A stretch of 64,000 nt of DNA from Limnomonas spitsbergensis (GCA_037349105.1 JAYJMM010000041.1:7252501-7316500); one strand, 5' to 3'. Counted from the stretch's first letter, positions 18,191 to 30,275 are shown. Notes: generated by a model from the sequence alone, not told the origin. Translations and numbers: made by a program.

Positions 18191-18928
18191 AAAGGGGGGA
18201 AAAGGAGAAAAGAAAAACAGGAACCCCACGTATGCATGTCCTTGTCTGCCCCTGGTTCCCCCCCTGTCAGCACCTCTGCCTACAGGCCCCCCTTTTTTCT
18301 CTCCTCTGCATACCCCCCATGCTTTCCTGACTGCTGTCTCCGCTTACAGACCTAAACCTTAAGTACGACACGACATTTTCCAGCTCTCGCTATCTGGGTT
18401 CTGTACAGCTTGTTCTCTTACATTCCGTAGCGCGAACAGAGAGGGGAAGTTGTCAATGATCAGCTTTGTCAGAGTCGCGATTGAAACTACAGCTGACTGG
18501 CACTGTCTCGCTTCATACTCCCTTAAATACAAGAAGGAAGTGAGAATTTTCGTCTCTGTGGCAGAGTACAACCTCGCAGAGGGCATGATGGAGGCTAAGC
18601 AGCAGGCCGATTGTTCACGAATGGGTCCAGCAGAGAAGCTAAGATGAAGATATCAATCTCATACGCGGCGCCAACGATGATTGAAAAATTGGAGAACTGG
18701 ATATGGAGGAATAAATACAGCTAGCTGGGCCTGTCCCCGTTTGTGACTGGACTGATGACAGGCCCGGCGTACTTGGGTTCCCACAAAAACCCACATCCCA
18801 GTTACTCCCTACCTTGTGCGATCCGAATCCGCGGGGAGGTACTTAGACAGGCTAATAAAAGGGTCGCCACTCGGTTGCTCAATAAGTAAAATCTGAAATT
18901 TGCCCCTAGCCTGGGAAAGAGGCTTAGG

Positions 18929-21900
18929 ATGCAGACCTCTTTGCTCTGCTCAGCCTTGCTTCTCACCTCTTCATTTTATGCCGTCACCTTGGCAGCGGTG
19001 ATGATGGTCCCGCAGCTAGAACGAGAAGAACTGGAGTCTTCAGAATGCCCCTGCAGCCACAGGCACCTATGCAAACCCATCCAGGGGCACAGCAAGCACG
19101 AGGTACCGGCACATGGGTACTGCTTCTTGAAATACGCACCAGACCGCTTTTGGCAGGCCACTAAGCGGCCACCACTGTATTTATGAGGACCAGACATTGA
19201 TCAGCCTGCAGCCGGTGGGCCAAGCTGCAGGGCATGCAGACCCAGACCCCTACCGCCGTAGGCCGTGATGAGCTCGATTCAAACTGAAGCAACCTACAAC
19301 AAACAGCGCACATGGAGGGCAAACTTGATCAAAATGCACACTTCCAGGCACAACCAAGGCATCATTTTTGCAACGGGCACCCAGAACGATGACAACGATC
19401 AACAGGCATCCGTCGTTTTGCGCTTTCCCGCAATGTGCCATTCAGCTGGTCATGATTCCCCCCCTCTGTGCAGGTATTTGGCTTCTTAGGCCAACAGCCA
19501 TCTGGGGCTGTGCAGGATCGATACGACTTCTCCCAGTTATCAACTGTGGCCTGGACAGAAGACCCAGGTGGGAGTCGCGGAGTCGTCACCCGCATGATGA
19601 AGCTCAATTGCTTGTGCACGTGAGGCTTGAGGCTGTTGACCCTCATTCAGGCAGCCGTTTCCTTTCCATGGATCCTGGAGTACCGTAGTTAGTGATCTGC
19701 AGTAGTGCTCTGGTTTGCTTCATAAATGGTTCGTTGGATCTGCAGAACAATTGCAAAAAACAGTCCTTGCTGTTTGCGATTGCGTCAGTGTGTCCAGCTG
19801 CATGTCCCGACCTGAATCCCCGAACCGCAGAGATCATGTGTCAGGGCAAACCCTCAACCCTAGCCCTTCATCCTAGCCCCCCAACCGCAGAAATCATGTT
19901 TTTGGCAAACGTTTCACCCTGAACCCTAAATCGCAGAGATCATGTGCTATGCCCACTCCAAGGGGACACGCGTGATTGCTGACGGCCGTGAGGGCGTGAT
20001 TGAGGCATTGGCGAGCACTCAGTCCCGCAATCAATGGGTGGGTCTAAGGATTATAGATCAAAGCTACCTGGGCAGCAGTTGTTCCCCCCCACACACCCCG
20101 TGGCTCGGCTACGTTTCAGCTACATATCCTCGAGTCTTGGCCCCTGGCCAGAGGACTCATGCTTGGCCTGCCATGCTGCTTGGGCCTGTGTCTGTAGGCC
20201 GGCCTAGGTTTCGCCGGGTCAGAATCGGGTCTTAGGCAACCTCGGGGAGGCCTGCCCAAGGTGGACTGGTGGCCGAAAAAACGAAACGCTGGGGAAAAGG
20301 ACCCTTCATGCTTCAGACTTGTTTAATTTGTACATGCTGCGCTCACACACTCGTGCGTCCCTGGACCAGTGTGTGTGTGTGTGGAGTCTGTAAGGGGGCG
20401 ACACTAGGCCCTAAACCTCGTTTGTCGAAGTGTCCCCCCCTTGGGAATCTTGGTGTGCAACCACGTCCTGTGGAGGGAATTGATTCCATGACTGGACCAG
20501 TGTGTGTGGAATCTTGGTGTGCAACCACGTCCTGTGGAGGGAATCGATTCCATGACTGGACCAGTGTGTGTGGAATCTTGGTGTGCAACCACGTCCTGTG
20601 GAGGGAATCGATTCCATGACTGGACCAGTGTGTGTGGAATCTTGGTGTGCAACGACGTCCTGTGGAGGGCATCCATTCCATGGCTGGACCAGTGTGTGTG
20701 GAATCTTGATGTGCAACCACGTCCTGTGGAGGGAATCGATTCCATGGCTGGACCAGTGTGTGTGGAATCTTGGTGTGCAACGACGTCCTGTGGAGGGCAT
20801 CCATTCCATGGCTGGACCAGTGTGTGTGGAATCTTGGTGTGCAACCACGTCCTGTGGAGGGCATCCATTCCATGGCTGGACTTCTTCTGTTGTGTCTCTT
20901 AGCAGCTGCAGGGCAGGTCACAAAACCTGACAAGAGTATGACAGGAGTCATGCTCCCAAGGCGTCTTCGGCCTACAGCTGCTTCCTGATTTTCCATGCCC
21001 CCACAGAAGTAAATGTTACATCGCCCAACCTTTGATCATTTTACACCCAACACACAATTGTCCTAAAGTTCAACCTCCTGTACCGTAATTGTTTATCCCC
21101 ATCTTCTGGCGACCAGTTGTCAGTACCTTGCTTTTACATTTTTAATTGCTCTCCTTCCCAGCAAGTTATGTTGCGTGCTCTGACAAATGATCGTTCAGCC
21201 ATAGCGAGTAATCGTTCCACCCCAGCAAGGAACCAGTCGTCGTTCTACCCCATTTCCCAGATTCTGGACGCAGTGAGACAGGCCAAGGCTAACCACCTGG
21301 ATGGAATCAACTTTGACCTCGAAATCCCAGCAAAGGTGAGAGGTGCTGGTGTTTGCTGACGGTAAGATTGGTACCTTCATGCGTGGAAAAGTCACCGGCC
21401 CTTTCTGAACACATGCCAGGGGCAGTGCCAGGGGATACGGGTTTAGGGTTTCTGAACACCTGCCAAGGTAAATGCCTGGGGATAAGGTCAGGCCATCACT
21501 CCCACTTACGTACATTGAAGCAACCTTGGACAGACGGCGCTGTACACCTGCCGAACATTGTCGGAAGGGACAAGGCGCTACCGAATTGTCGCTTTGCATT
21601 CTCGTAGGACTCGATTGTAAAACATTTTGCTCGCTGTACATTTTCATACAACTCCAACGAATGCCTGATTTGCTTTTCCTGTGTGCTCGCACCTGTTAGG
21701 TGAACTCTGCATTGTCCAAGAGCTACTCCGCCCTCGTCAGCCAGGCCGTGGAAATCTTCCACCGTCACATCTCAGGCTCACAGGTGATCCGGGGTTGGAG
21801 ATCCGGATCCGGAAATCTTCCACCATCACATCTCAGGCTCACAGGTGATCTGGGGTTGGAGATCCGGATCCGGAAATCTTCCACCGTCACATCTCAGGCT

Positions 21901-24900
21901 CACAGGTTAAGGGTTTAGGGTTTGATCTTCCACCGTCACATCTCAGGCTCACAGGTGATCCGGTGCTGACTGTGCTTGTGGAAAGGTTGGGGCTTGAACA
22001 TCATGGACCTCTTTGAATCTTCGCGCAGTGTCCCTTCGCCTGGATATCTCTTCCCATCCCTTATTCCCTTGGATAATCTACCTCTTTAATATCCCTTCCC
22101 TTGGGCATTCCCTCTCTTTGACATCCCTCCCCTTATCTTGCAAATCCCCTCCCAGGTGTCTGTGGACCTGCCTTGGTCTCCCTACGACATCGATGGCCGC
22201 AACTACGACTGGGACGGGCTGGTGGCTGCAGCAGACATGCTCTTTGTCATGGCCTATGACATGCAGTCACAGGTTAGTACTTAGTCTGCATTGGTCATGA
22301 TCTGCAATGGCGTATGACATGCAGTCACAGGTTAGTCTGCATTGGTCATGATTTGCCATTTAAGTTCTTACATGCTGGCACAGGGTGGTCTGCATTGGTC
22401 ATGATTTGCCATTTAAGTTCTTACATGCTGGCACAGGGTGGTCTGCATTGGTCATGATTTGCCATTTAAGTTCTTACATGCTGGCACAGGGTGGTCTGCA
22501 TTGGTCATGATTTGCCATTTAAGTTCTTACATGCTGGCACAGGGTGGTCTGCATTGGTTTCCAGGTTTCTCTGCCTACCTCACTGCACATGTTTTTGTGA
22601 GCTTTCCCAACTGTCCATGGCTCCCTGCAGAGCCCCCTCACACCCGGCTGACCTTGTCCCCTCCAGATATATGGCAAGTGCATCGCATCCGCCAACTCAC
22701 CTGCGTCACTTGTGAAGAGGGGGCTGAACCAGTGGATCGACCTGGGCGCACGCAGGTGGGCTGCCACTCCACCCATCCTTGCGTTGAGCTGCTAGTCACT
22801 GTCCATAGCATTTTTATTGTAGCGTGTGCCAGTGGATCAACCTGTGCGCACGCAGGTGGGCGGACACGCCACCCCTCCTAGCGCTTAATCTGACAGCAAC
22901 CAGCAGGCAGCAAGGGGCTTATCACTTGGGGGTTTGGACCCGTCCCCTGACAATCCCCCGGCTTATAATGCATATTATGTACCGGTATCCTATTGATGTT
23001 TTCTGTTTGGGGGGGACGGGTCCGAATTTCTAAGTGACAGGCCCCTTGGGGCAACTGTTCATGTCAGTTTTTGTATTTCAGTGTGATCCAGACTACTTTT
23101 GTCATTTGTGGGCCTGATCCAGTGGATCCACCGGGGCGCACCTAGGTGGGCTGCCACTCCACCCATCCTTGCGTTGAGCTGCTAGTCACTGTCCATAGGA
23201 ATTTCATATTAGCGTGTGCCGGTGGATCGACCTGGGTGCACGCAGGTGGGCTTCCACTCTACCCTTCCTGGCGCCAAACCGCTAGTCACTGTCCATACTC
23301 TTATTTTAGTTAGTGTGTGCCAGGTGACTTGTAGGGCTGCCGGGCGGCCACCACCGATGGGGACCAGCCCTTGACCGACCCGCGGCCGGTGGCTCAAGCA
23401 ACAGGGCTTGGTTTAAGGAGCCCTGCCGGGCCTTGGCCGGGTTGTAGCTGAATTGTAGCTGAAGCACCCTGAACTAATCAGGCGTCTACACGCAGCTGAG
23501 GCTCCCTAGTGTCCCGGCAGGGGTCCGGGTACCCCTGGTCATGTTCCGTGCACTTAACCTGATTTTGCATGCTTTAGTGTAGGGACAAGCTTGTTCTGGG
23601 CCTGCCCTGGTATGCCTACGAAGTTCAGTTCACGTGAAGATCCCTTTATTTTTAAAGATCATTCTTTTGTATGATCCCTATGACCTGGTTTTGCATGCTT
23701 TGTGTAGGGACAAGCTTGTACTGGGCCTGCCCTGGTATGCCTACGACTACCCCTGCCAGGCGGATGCCTCCGGCAATTCCATGGATCCCAAGGGCGAGGT
23801 GTGCCACTTGGCGGCGGTGCCATTCCGAGGAGCGCCCTGCAGCGATGCGGCGGGGTCTCAGCGCACGTATTGGGACATTATGGAAGGTGAGAGGCCCACA
23901 GCAGGGCGGCTGCAGGGTTGTTGTGTAGGACTTGTAAGGTTGTACAAGGGCTTGTGGTTGGCCTGAGTGTCAAGAGGGCTCTGTCTCTTCACGACCTCTT
24001 TACCCCTTCTGGGATGTGCGAGTTTTTCGCTTCAGGACTGGGGAGCCACCTCCTGGACAGGTGGAAATCCATACTTATCCCCCCCCCCAACAAAAAAGTT
24101 GCGCGAGGTCCTTCGAAATACCACCGATGACTATCTCTCATCAACGCCAGTTGCAGGTGGAACTTTTTGTAGGGCTCCGGGGTTTTGGTAAAACATCTGC
24201 TTAATTGCAGCATTAAAAAACAATTCATCCGTACCCGAGGGAGGTCAATTTAAATCCATGTAGACTAAGCTTGCTGCGCAAAATAAAACCGATGCGCGTG
24301 CGCTTCCAATGACACGTGCAGTGCTCAGATCTGGTCACAACACGACTGACGTAATGTGGGACGCGGATCAGGAGTCACCCTATTTCAACTACAAGGCAGA
24401 CGACGGCATCATCCACCAGGTAAGGATCAGGCATGCATGACACAGAGGGGGGGGGAATGCCGCATGTACCATGCACCATGCACTATGCCGCATGCACCAT
24501 GCACTGCATGCATGACACTGGGGGGGGGGGGAATGCCGCATGTACCATGCCGCACGCACCGTGCTGCATGCACAATGTACAATGCACCATGCACCATGCC
24601 TGTGCTTCTGGCTTTGATCAGGCAGGAAACAGGCATGGCGTAGCTAAAGATATGCCCCATGCAACAATGTTAGATCGCACATGCATTCTTGAATATCAAC
24701 TAAATATGCGACGGATACATTTGTCTTGAACTTGGACTTCTGCTTGGAAGAAAATGCCCCGGCTGGAAAGGTTACCGGTTGTTCGTTGCAGAAGAAAGCA
24801 ACGCTTGGGGTTAGATCATACATTCATGCAAAAGTACAGGACGGAGACAATTTTCTTGCACTGGGTCCTTCTGCTTTTGGGGGAACTGCCCCGGCTGGGC

Positions 24901-27343
24901 CGATTGACTCGTTTAAGAAAAATGCAACGGAAGGCAGTAGATCGTACCCTGGTAGATCCTGCAGCCCCAAGGCAGATGATGGCATGGCTTCAGTGCAACA
25001 GTCTGTAAAAGGAATAAGGTCAATTGAAATTCCTCAATTATAAGGCTGATGATGGCATCATCCACCAGGTAGGAATCAGGCATGACGCAGGGGGGGACGC
25101 CAGGGAGAGTTCCGTGGATGCGCTGCAAGGTGCTGCACGCCCTTCGGATGGCCCATTGAAGGTTTGAAGCTCGTTTAAATTGGACTGAAGAGAGGGATGA
25201 GGACTTATGCGGCTTGCACATGAATACGCCAGGGTTTGGCAGACCTCGGCTGCCTGGCGCACAAGAAGAACGTCCAAATAGAGTGCGGCGCGTAATGCGT
25301 GGCCCCTAGTGCGTATCATGGTACCGGTATCTAGATTACCGGTACATACATTTATTTAATTTGCTTGCAGTTTATTCATGCCCAGTCATTATTCGACGAT
25401 GATGTTCAGTGGTACTTTACTTTGAAGCCCTTCGTGTGTTTTATTATGTGCCAGCCCACCTTAGGGGAATCCGCCAGGCGTCCCTTATTGGGCTGACTGG
25501 GACCAAACCTTGACCGGCCGACCGACGGTTGCCCAAGCAGCAAGCACCTTGCTTCACCATGCCAGGCTGGGTGTAGGTCTGGTTGCAGCTGAAGTATGAA
25601 ACACCTTTAAAATTGAACTAACCTGCCTCTGGGCCAGTAGCCTAAATTATGGCATCCATGTCAGGAGGGGCCCCGTGGGGCCTGCTGGCCACTGCCCCGC
25701 CGTCTTGCACACGTGGATGCCGCCACTGTCGCGCACACACACTGATTGCACCGTGAAAGATTGCACAGTTTCTTCTTTTCTCCCTTCTGCACAGTTGGGC
25801 GCCCACACGGCCGAGCTTTGAGCGGGCCCAGAGGTGTAAGGTTATCGACACTGATCGCACCGTGAAATCAATCATAGCTTGGATGCGGTCCCCTCTCTCA
25901 GGACGCCCTCGCCCTTGGTGCTTGACGGCGCCCAATTTTAGTTGCTATTTTAATTATAACTGCAGTTTTGCTTGGTGGCACTTTGGCTTGGTTGGGAACA
26001 TACATTTTCAGGCTTGCTAGAGTGAATTAATTGATTAAATGACAGGTCTCGAGAGCTGGCATTTAAATAAGTAATTCACTAAAGTATACCGGTAGCAAAC
26101 CTGAAAATTTAAAAGTCCCCAAACAAGCTATTGTGCCACCAAGCAAAAAGATGAGCTGCTAATGGCAACTAGTGATTATTTAGTGAGTACTGAGTACGAC
26201 TCTCACTGACAGACGGGATCGAACAATGAATGGTCTTCGAGCCAAGCGCAGTCGCTCAGTACTGGGGGGGGGGGAGGATCCCCGAATCACGAAAATAATC
26301 ACTGATGGCGCCCCATGCACTATTGCACGAAGAGCCCAGACAAGTGGTTTGCATGCACCCGTCCCGTGCATCGATTGTGATACTCCACTGCCCTAAACAA
26401 CCAAAGCGCTTGTCACATGCTCTCGCAACCCACTTATCGACAGGTGTGGTTCGACAACCCCAGGTCGCTGAGCATCAAGTACCAGCTGGCAGCGGACCTC
26501 GGCATCAAGTGAGAAAGGGATTGGGGCTATAGCGCGCGCTTACCGGTTGTTCGGGCACTTTATACATGGGTGGCTCTCAAGTACCAAGGGCGAGCGCGGC
26601 CTGAGAGAGGGGACTGAGGAAGCATCGGCGAGCTCTACGTGGCCTCTCCCCTTGGCTGTTTAAACACACGGTGTTTGTTCATTGCACCTAGCTTTTTGTG
26701 CCATGTCCCTGCCCCCGCACATAGGAGGACGGCATGGCAGCACCATGTCCCAGGCTGTGCGTGGTAGCTGGAATTTAGCTGTAGGCATATTCTCTACCAG
26801 CCCCATGCAGCCGAGCATTCAGCAGGGCCCAGCGGGTATGCACTGTTCTTGGCAGCAAGCAGGGGACCACTCTGAGGCACAGCCATTTCCCCTAGGTCCC
26901 TTCCACTGATCACTTGGCGATGCAGGGTAGCTGGAATTGAGCTTCGTCATTCCCTAGCAGCCCCACGCGGCCGAGCGTTCAGCAGGGCCCAGAGGGCAGG
27001 CACCGCTTTAATTTGGGGATGCTGGGAGCTTTGGCAGAATTCCCTCCTCACACCTTCACTCTACTTTCCTAGCTGACTTTCTGTTTGCCAACGTGGCTGA
27101 GCTTCATCTCAGCATGGCCCAGAGGTGTAACATCATTAACCTTCACTCTACCATCAGACTAGGAGGTGCAGTCAGGGTCCACACTTTCCTGATTTGTGTG
27201 ACTTGGCGGGTTTGTGCTGCAGGGGTGTTGGTATATGGCATCTCGAGTCCCTGGACTACAGCAGCAGCGACCCAGATGTCCAACAGCAGACCGCAGACAT
27301 GTGGGAGGCGCTCACAGTCTTCACGAGGCCGGGCGAACTATAG
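18929..27343 (+). CDS. Di-N-acetylchitobiase-like glycoside hydrolase (GH18), complete 11-exon gene
   Basis: A lysosomal/vacuolar-type exo-hydrolase that in animals removes reducing-end GlcNAc from the chitobiose core of N-glycans. Exons: 18929-19102, 19474-19567, 19937-20037, 21261-21335, 21700-21783, 22156-22272, 22667-22755, 23708-23886, 24322-24419, 26444-26508 and 27223-27343 (TAG). They total 1197 bases (398 residues), close to animal chitobiase. A signal peptide (about residues 1-22, SALLLTSSFYAVTLAA) precedes a CPC...LC motif. The GH18 active site reads DGINFDLE (about residues 137-144); Asn at the second Asp position is the chitobiase variant and Glu144 is the likely acid. FVMAYDMQSQ, LGLPWYAYDYPC, VPFRGAPCSDAAG and VWFDNPRSLSIKY follow in the expected order. 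Introns hold exon-edge copies and satellites. Confidence 0.93.
20440..20885. repeat. 64-bp tandem repeat, about 7 copies, in chitobiase intron 3
   Basis: The unit is ggaccagtgtgtgtggaatc, ttggtgtgcaaccacgtcct, gtggagggaatcgattccat, gact. Copies differ at a few sites (gaatcgatt/gcatccatt; actgg/gctgg), suggesting higher-order alternation. Multi-frame ORFs on both strands arise from it and are not genes. Confidence 0.95.
21749..21965 (+). repeat. Tandem copies of chitobiase exon 5 3' edge and donor
   Basis: The exon end 'gaaatcttccaccgtcacat' 'ctcaggctcacag|gtgatc' is repeated three more times, at about 21811, 21876 and 21927, each keeping CACAG|GT. Two copies share the linker 'cggggttggagatccggatc'. 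Several copies therefore retain a usable 5' splice site. Confidence 0.93.
22256..22560 (+). repeat. Copies of chitobiase exon 6 donor followed by a 53-bp tandem array
   Basis: The exon end 'tatgacatgcagtcacag|gttagt' is repeated at 22312-22336. The following intron start 'ctgcattggtcatgatttgc' then multiplies as a 53-bp unit (about four copies) ending 'acatgctggcacagg', a decayed version of the exon end. Confidence 0.9.
22730..23300 (+). repeat. Copies of chitobiase exon 7 3' edge, donor and intron start
   Basis: The junction 'gtggatcgacctgggcgcac' 'gcag|gtgggctgccactcc' plus about 45 bases of intron recurs near 22831, 23119 and 23220. Each copy keeps GCAGGTGGG or TAGGTGGG and the trailing 'gctagtcactgtccata'. 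Confidence 0.9.
23570..23630 (+). repeat. Extra copy of chitobiase exon 8 acceptor and exon start
   Basis: About 125 bp upstream of exon 8 the sequence 'gtagggacaagcttgttctg' 'ggcctgccctggtatgccta' repeats the acceptor TAG and the first ~45 coding bases, then diverges (cgaagttcag instead of cgactacccc). The intron preceding both copies (cctgattttgcatgcttt / cctggttttgcatgcttt) is also duplicated. Confidence 0.93.
24955..25090 (+). repeat. Copies of chitobiase exon 9 3' edge and donor
   Basis: At 25040-25085 'aaggctgatgatggcatcat' 'ccaccag|gtaggaatcaggcat' repeats exon 9's end (24397-24419) and intron start with few changes. A shorter relic, 'aaggcagatgatggcatggc', lies at 24969-24988. Confidence 0.85.
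25440..25855. repeat. Family C copy followed by family A copy inside chitobiase intron 9
   Basis: 25450-25590 carries 'tgggaccaaaccttgaccgg' and 'gcccaagcagcaagcacctt' then 'ggttgcagctgaagtatgaa' (family C). 25795-25850 carries 'gggcgcccacacggccgagc' and 'gggcccagaggtgtaaggtt' (family A). Confidence 0.6.
26690..27145. repeat. Family B copies and a family A copy in chitobiase intron 10
   Basis: Two family-B relics (26690-26850 and 26930-27010; gcggccgagcgttcagcagg) precede a family-A copy at 27060-27145 (gccaacgtggctgagcttca, ggcccagaggtgtaacatca). Together they make up most of the 714-bp intron. Confidence 0.6.
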
Positions 27344-29160
27344 GAGTATAATATCTTGAGCCGCAGTTTGGTGGTCATCAGTTTGTATGGGATGGTGCTT
27401 AGCTGCTCGGCACTGCTTTGCGCTCGGCTGCATGGGGCTGTTAGGGGATGAGCAAGCTCAATGCCAGCTACTATGCACAGCCAGGACCATGGTGCAGCCG
27501 TGCCACCCTCTCCTATATGAGGGGACAGGAACATGGTACCCAGCAATCCGATCCAAGGTGCAGCCATGCCCACATCCTATGCGATGGGGCAGGAACTTGG
27601 TGACCTAGACCGGGGTGAGAGAGAAGATCGGCTGGTGGTCTTCAGTTGAAATACACTAATACTTGCTCAGTTGAAATAAAGCTGAGTATCTATGGGCCCA
27701 GAGGTGTAACGTCATTGGTTAAGAGCAGATGGATTTTGGTCTTCCTGTCCTTTTATGTTGTTGTTGTTAGTTGGAGGGTGGAGGATGGAGACTCTTTCCT
27801 TTATTTTCTCCCGTCCCTTCTCTCTACATTTTCATAGCATTTTTGTTTGCCGACGTGGCAGAGCCTTATTTTTAGCAGGGCCCAGAGTTGTGACGTCATA
27901 AAATGTTCGAGGTGGTGTAACTCTGTTACACATGACTGACGCGGTCGAGCCTTTTTAGCAGGGCCCAGAGGTGTAACGTCATTGACATGACTGGCTGCCA
28001 GAGATGGAGAGAAATCTATAATCGAACGGCTGGTTTTGAAGCATGTACCTTGTTTACCGAAGGGAGCGGCCCAGGAACATGGCGATAGCCATGGTAACCT
28101 GAACAAATGATTCAGGGCCAGCGGCCCATGCCCCCGGCAATGCCACTGTAAGAAATAATACCGCTTGGTTCCTTCCAGGTCAAGGCAGATCCCTTGAGGC
28201 AGATCCTTTGGCACCTCAGGACTACAGACAGACATGAGACACAGGGTAAAAAATGTGATCCCACTATTGGCGGAGGGGACACAACCCAAAGAAACCCTAG
28301 CAACTCCTCAGCAAGCGAGGGGAGGATGGAGCAGAGCAAAACACGATGGGCATGATCCGATGCCGCTAAGCCTTCGTTTCAGCAGGGCCCAGAGGCGTAA
28401 CGTCATTGACTGGGAGTGGGCCTTGCTGATGCACATATTTACCCTTCTGGGTGCCCAGTTCGGGTTCTTCAGGGTTTCAGGCACGTTCTTCGAAGGATAG
28501 GGTATGCAGCGTCAAAATAGCTTTGAGGAGTTACTGAATAATGACGTAACACCTGTGGGCCTACTCAACAGGCTCGACTGCGTGGGCGTCCGACTGTCTG
28601 GTTTGGAGATATAAATCCCCATTTCTCCCAATCCTTTATGGGAAGGAGAGGAGAAGAAATAGAGGAAGAAAAGATAAATTCTCAACATTGTAAGGAAGTT
28701 GGATCTCCCCAGCCCCTCTAAACTTTGGCCACATCCCTCACCAAAGCATGGCATGATTGGCATCTCAACAAAATCCCAACCGTGTCTACCCCGGTAAAGT
28801 GGTGAAGGTCTACAACACCATCGGGAGGGGCTGCCCACCCCGCTCCTGAGGATTCTCCTGGCCGCTAGGGCATTGGCAGCACGCATGTAGCGCGCTCTCT
28901 ACATGCTGGCTGTCTTCACTTGTCTACCATTATTGGCAGCAGCCAGTCTCAAGCCGCTGAACACAACCCCGCCCTCTAATGTCGGCCGTGCTGACTGCAC
29001 CAAGTCGCAGCCGGAAGTTTGTGCGCACACGAACACATGCCCACTTGCTGATGCACCACCTGGCTTGCGCTGTACGTTGAAACCGGGCGCAATGGGCTGC
29101 AGCACATGTGCTCTGTAGCAGGTCCTTAGGGTTCGCCCGGCCAGTGGCATCCAACTGCAC
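27344..29160. repeat. Intergenic mosaic of dispersed repeats after the chitobiase gene
   Basis: A family-B copy at 27385-27610, then family-A copies at 27690-27720, 27845-27900, 27945-27990, 28375-28415 (all ggcccagag.tgtaacgtcatt orientation) and 28540-28600 (reverse). An open plus-strand frame at 28903-29118 starting MLAVFTCLPLLAA is Cys-rich, but the opposite strand is equally open and may be part of the LINE; it is left unassigned. Confidence 0.5.
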
Positions 29161-29199
29161 CTGCTCGTAACCTTGCTATCCTTTCTGTCCTCTTATGCC

Positions 29200-30130
29200 C
29201 TCTCCCTTAACTTTCCTAGCTGACTTTTTGTTTGCCGACATGGCCGAGCTTCATTTAAATTGGCCCAGAGGTGTAACGTCATTAACCTGCTCGTAACCCG
29301 GGTACCTGCGTCCACCAGCGCCAGTACCTCTGTGACGGGTAGCTGCCGTTGGTCAGTCGCTGTCTGGCACAGTCTGGGAAAAGCTGCTCCCTGCTCTAGC
29401 TCCTCCAGTGCACCCAGCAGCTCTCTGCACCAGGTGCGCCTGTGGATGCTCTGCCTCACCACGAGCTGCTTGCCGGCTGCTATGAGTAGGCTGTCTTGCT
29501 GAGCTGTTGGTGACACCGCTGCGTGGAAGAAGCAGAGCACGTGCTGCACTGCTGCCAGCAGGCTTGCTGGAACAGTTGGATCTGCAGATCCCTCATGAAT
29601 GCATGATCCCCCAGCTTGCGAAGGACGCAGGCAGCCCTGTTGTCTGGCGCAGGTGCGGAAGCAGTCTGGTCTGCATCCTGCTGTTGAGGCAACACTGAGG
29701 CAGGAAGTGGCCAGTGGCCCACACCACATCTCCGTAGTCCGCCGCAGACGCTGCATACACAGCCGCTAACCAAATGTGCGTAGGCAGATAGTGCCTAATA
29801 CACACCCTGGTGGCCACGTGGGGAACACGCTGCGGCGCGGTAGCCAGAGATACCTCTCTACCTTGCATGGCCTTCCTCATGCTGCCGCTTTTTGCTGAAT
29901 GATGCCCAAGAACTTGAATTCCTGGACTCACTTTAGCATGGCCGTCCTGGGCCGGACACGCAGACATGTGTTGGCTGTTGGCACTGCGCAGCTACGCGGC
30001 TGCCAAACTCCAAGATCTCAGTCTTGCGGATGCTGACTTGGAACTGTTGAACCGCGGCATGCTCATGAAGAGCATCAAGCATGCGTTGTAGCCCTGCTGG
30101 GGAAGATGCTGGCAAGGAGAGGTCAGCTAT
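29200..30130 (-). mobile_element. Decayed non-LTR retrotransposon (LINE) reverse transcriptase fragment
   Basis: Minus-strand frames give a typical RT palm-to-thumb stretch: ...DLSLPASSPAGLQRMLDALH, then VSIRKTEILEFG, then after frameshifts YLPTHIWLAAVYAASAADYG and LPHLRQTTGLPASFASWGIM. The spacing (helix after the active site, KTE motif, then conserved thumb 'HLR..TG') is that of LINE RTs. The YADD box region is broken by a stop. Several frame changes show that it is dead. No intact endonuclease or 3' tail was identified. Confidence 0.65.
29215..29285 (+). repeat. Family A copy, left flank of LINE remnant
   Basis: Reads tttgtttgccgacatggccg, agcttcatttaaattggccc, agaggtgtaacgtcattaac. It is inverted relative to the copy at 30198-30275. 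Confidence 0.75.
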
Positions 30131-30197
30131 TTAGAGCAGGCAAAGCAACTTCAGTTTCTACGTGTGCAGACCTGTCCACCTCCTTCCCTTCTGAGGC

Positions 30198-30275
30198 TTA
30201 ATGACGTCACACCTTAAGGCCATGTTTGAATAAAGCTCGGCCACGTCGGCAAACATTGTCTTCTAGGAAAGTCAA
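30198..30275 (-). repeat. Family A copy, right flank of LINE remnant
   Basis: Reads ttaatgacgtcacaccttaa, ggccatgtttgaataaagct, cggccacgtcggcaaacatt on the plus strand, the reverse complement of the left copy with scattered changes. Confidence 0.75.

Larger units (their letters stand above)
14827..18928. other. Intergenic region between divergent V-ATPase B and chitobiase genes
   Basis: About 4.1 kb with no supported gene. It must contain both 5' flanks. It holds the CTGCTGC-rich tandem stretch 15290-15690, a family-B repeat copy at 16640-16830 (reverse orientation), family-A copies at 17290-18190 and a family-C copy at 17690-17895. Open frames on both strands at 15945-16367 overlap each other and are not recognised. 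Confidence 0.5.

Noticed and set aside
20343..20996. 217-residue minus-strand repeat ORF
   Set aside because: Comes from the 64-bp satellite in chitobiase intron 3; overlapping frames are equally open.
28903..29118. Possible small secreted Cys-rich protein
   Set aside because: Starts with a signal-like sequence, but the minus strand is equally open and lies next to a LINE remnant; no acceptor, donor or homology supports it.
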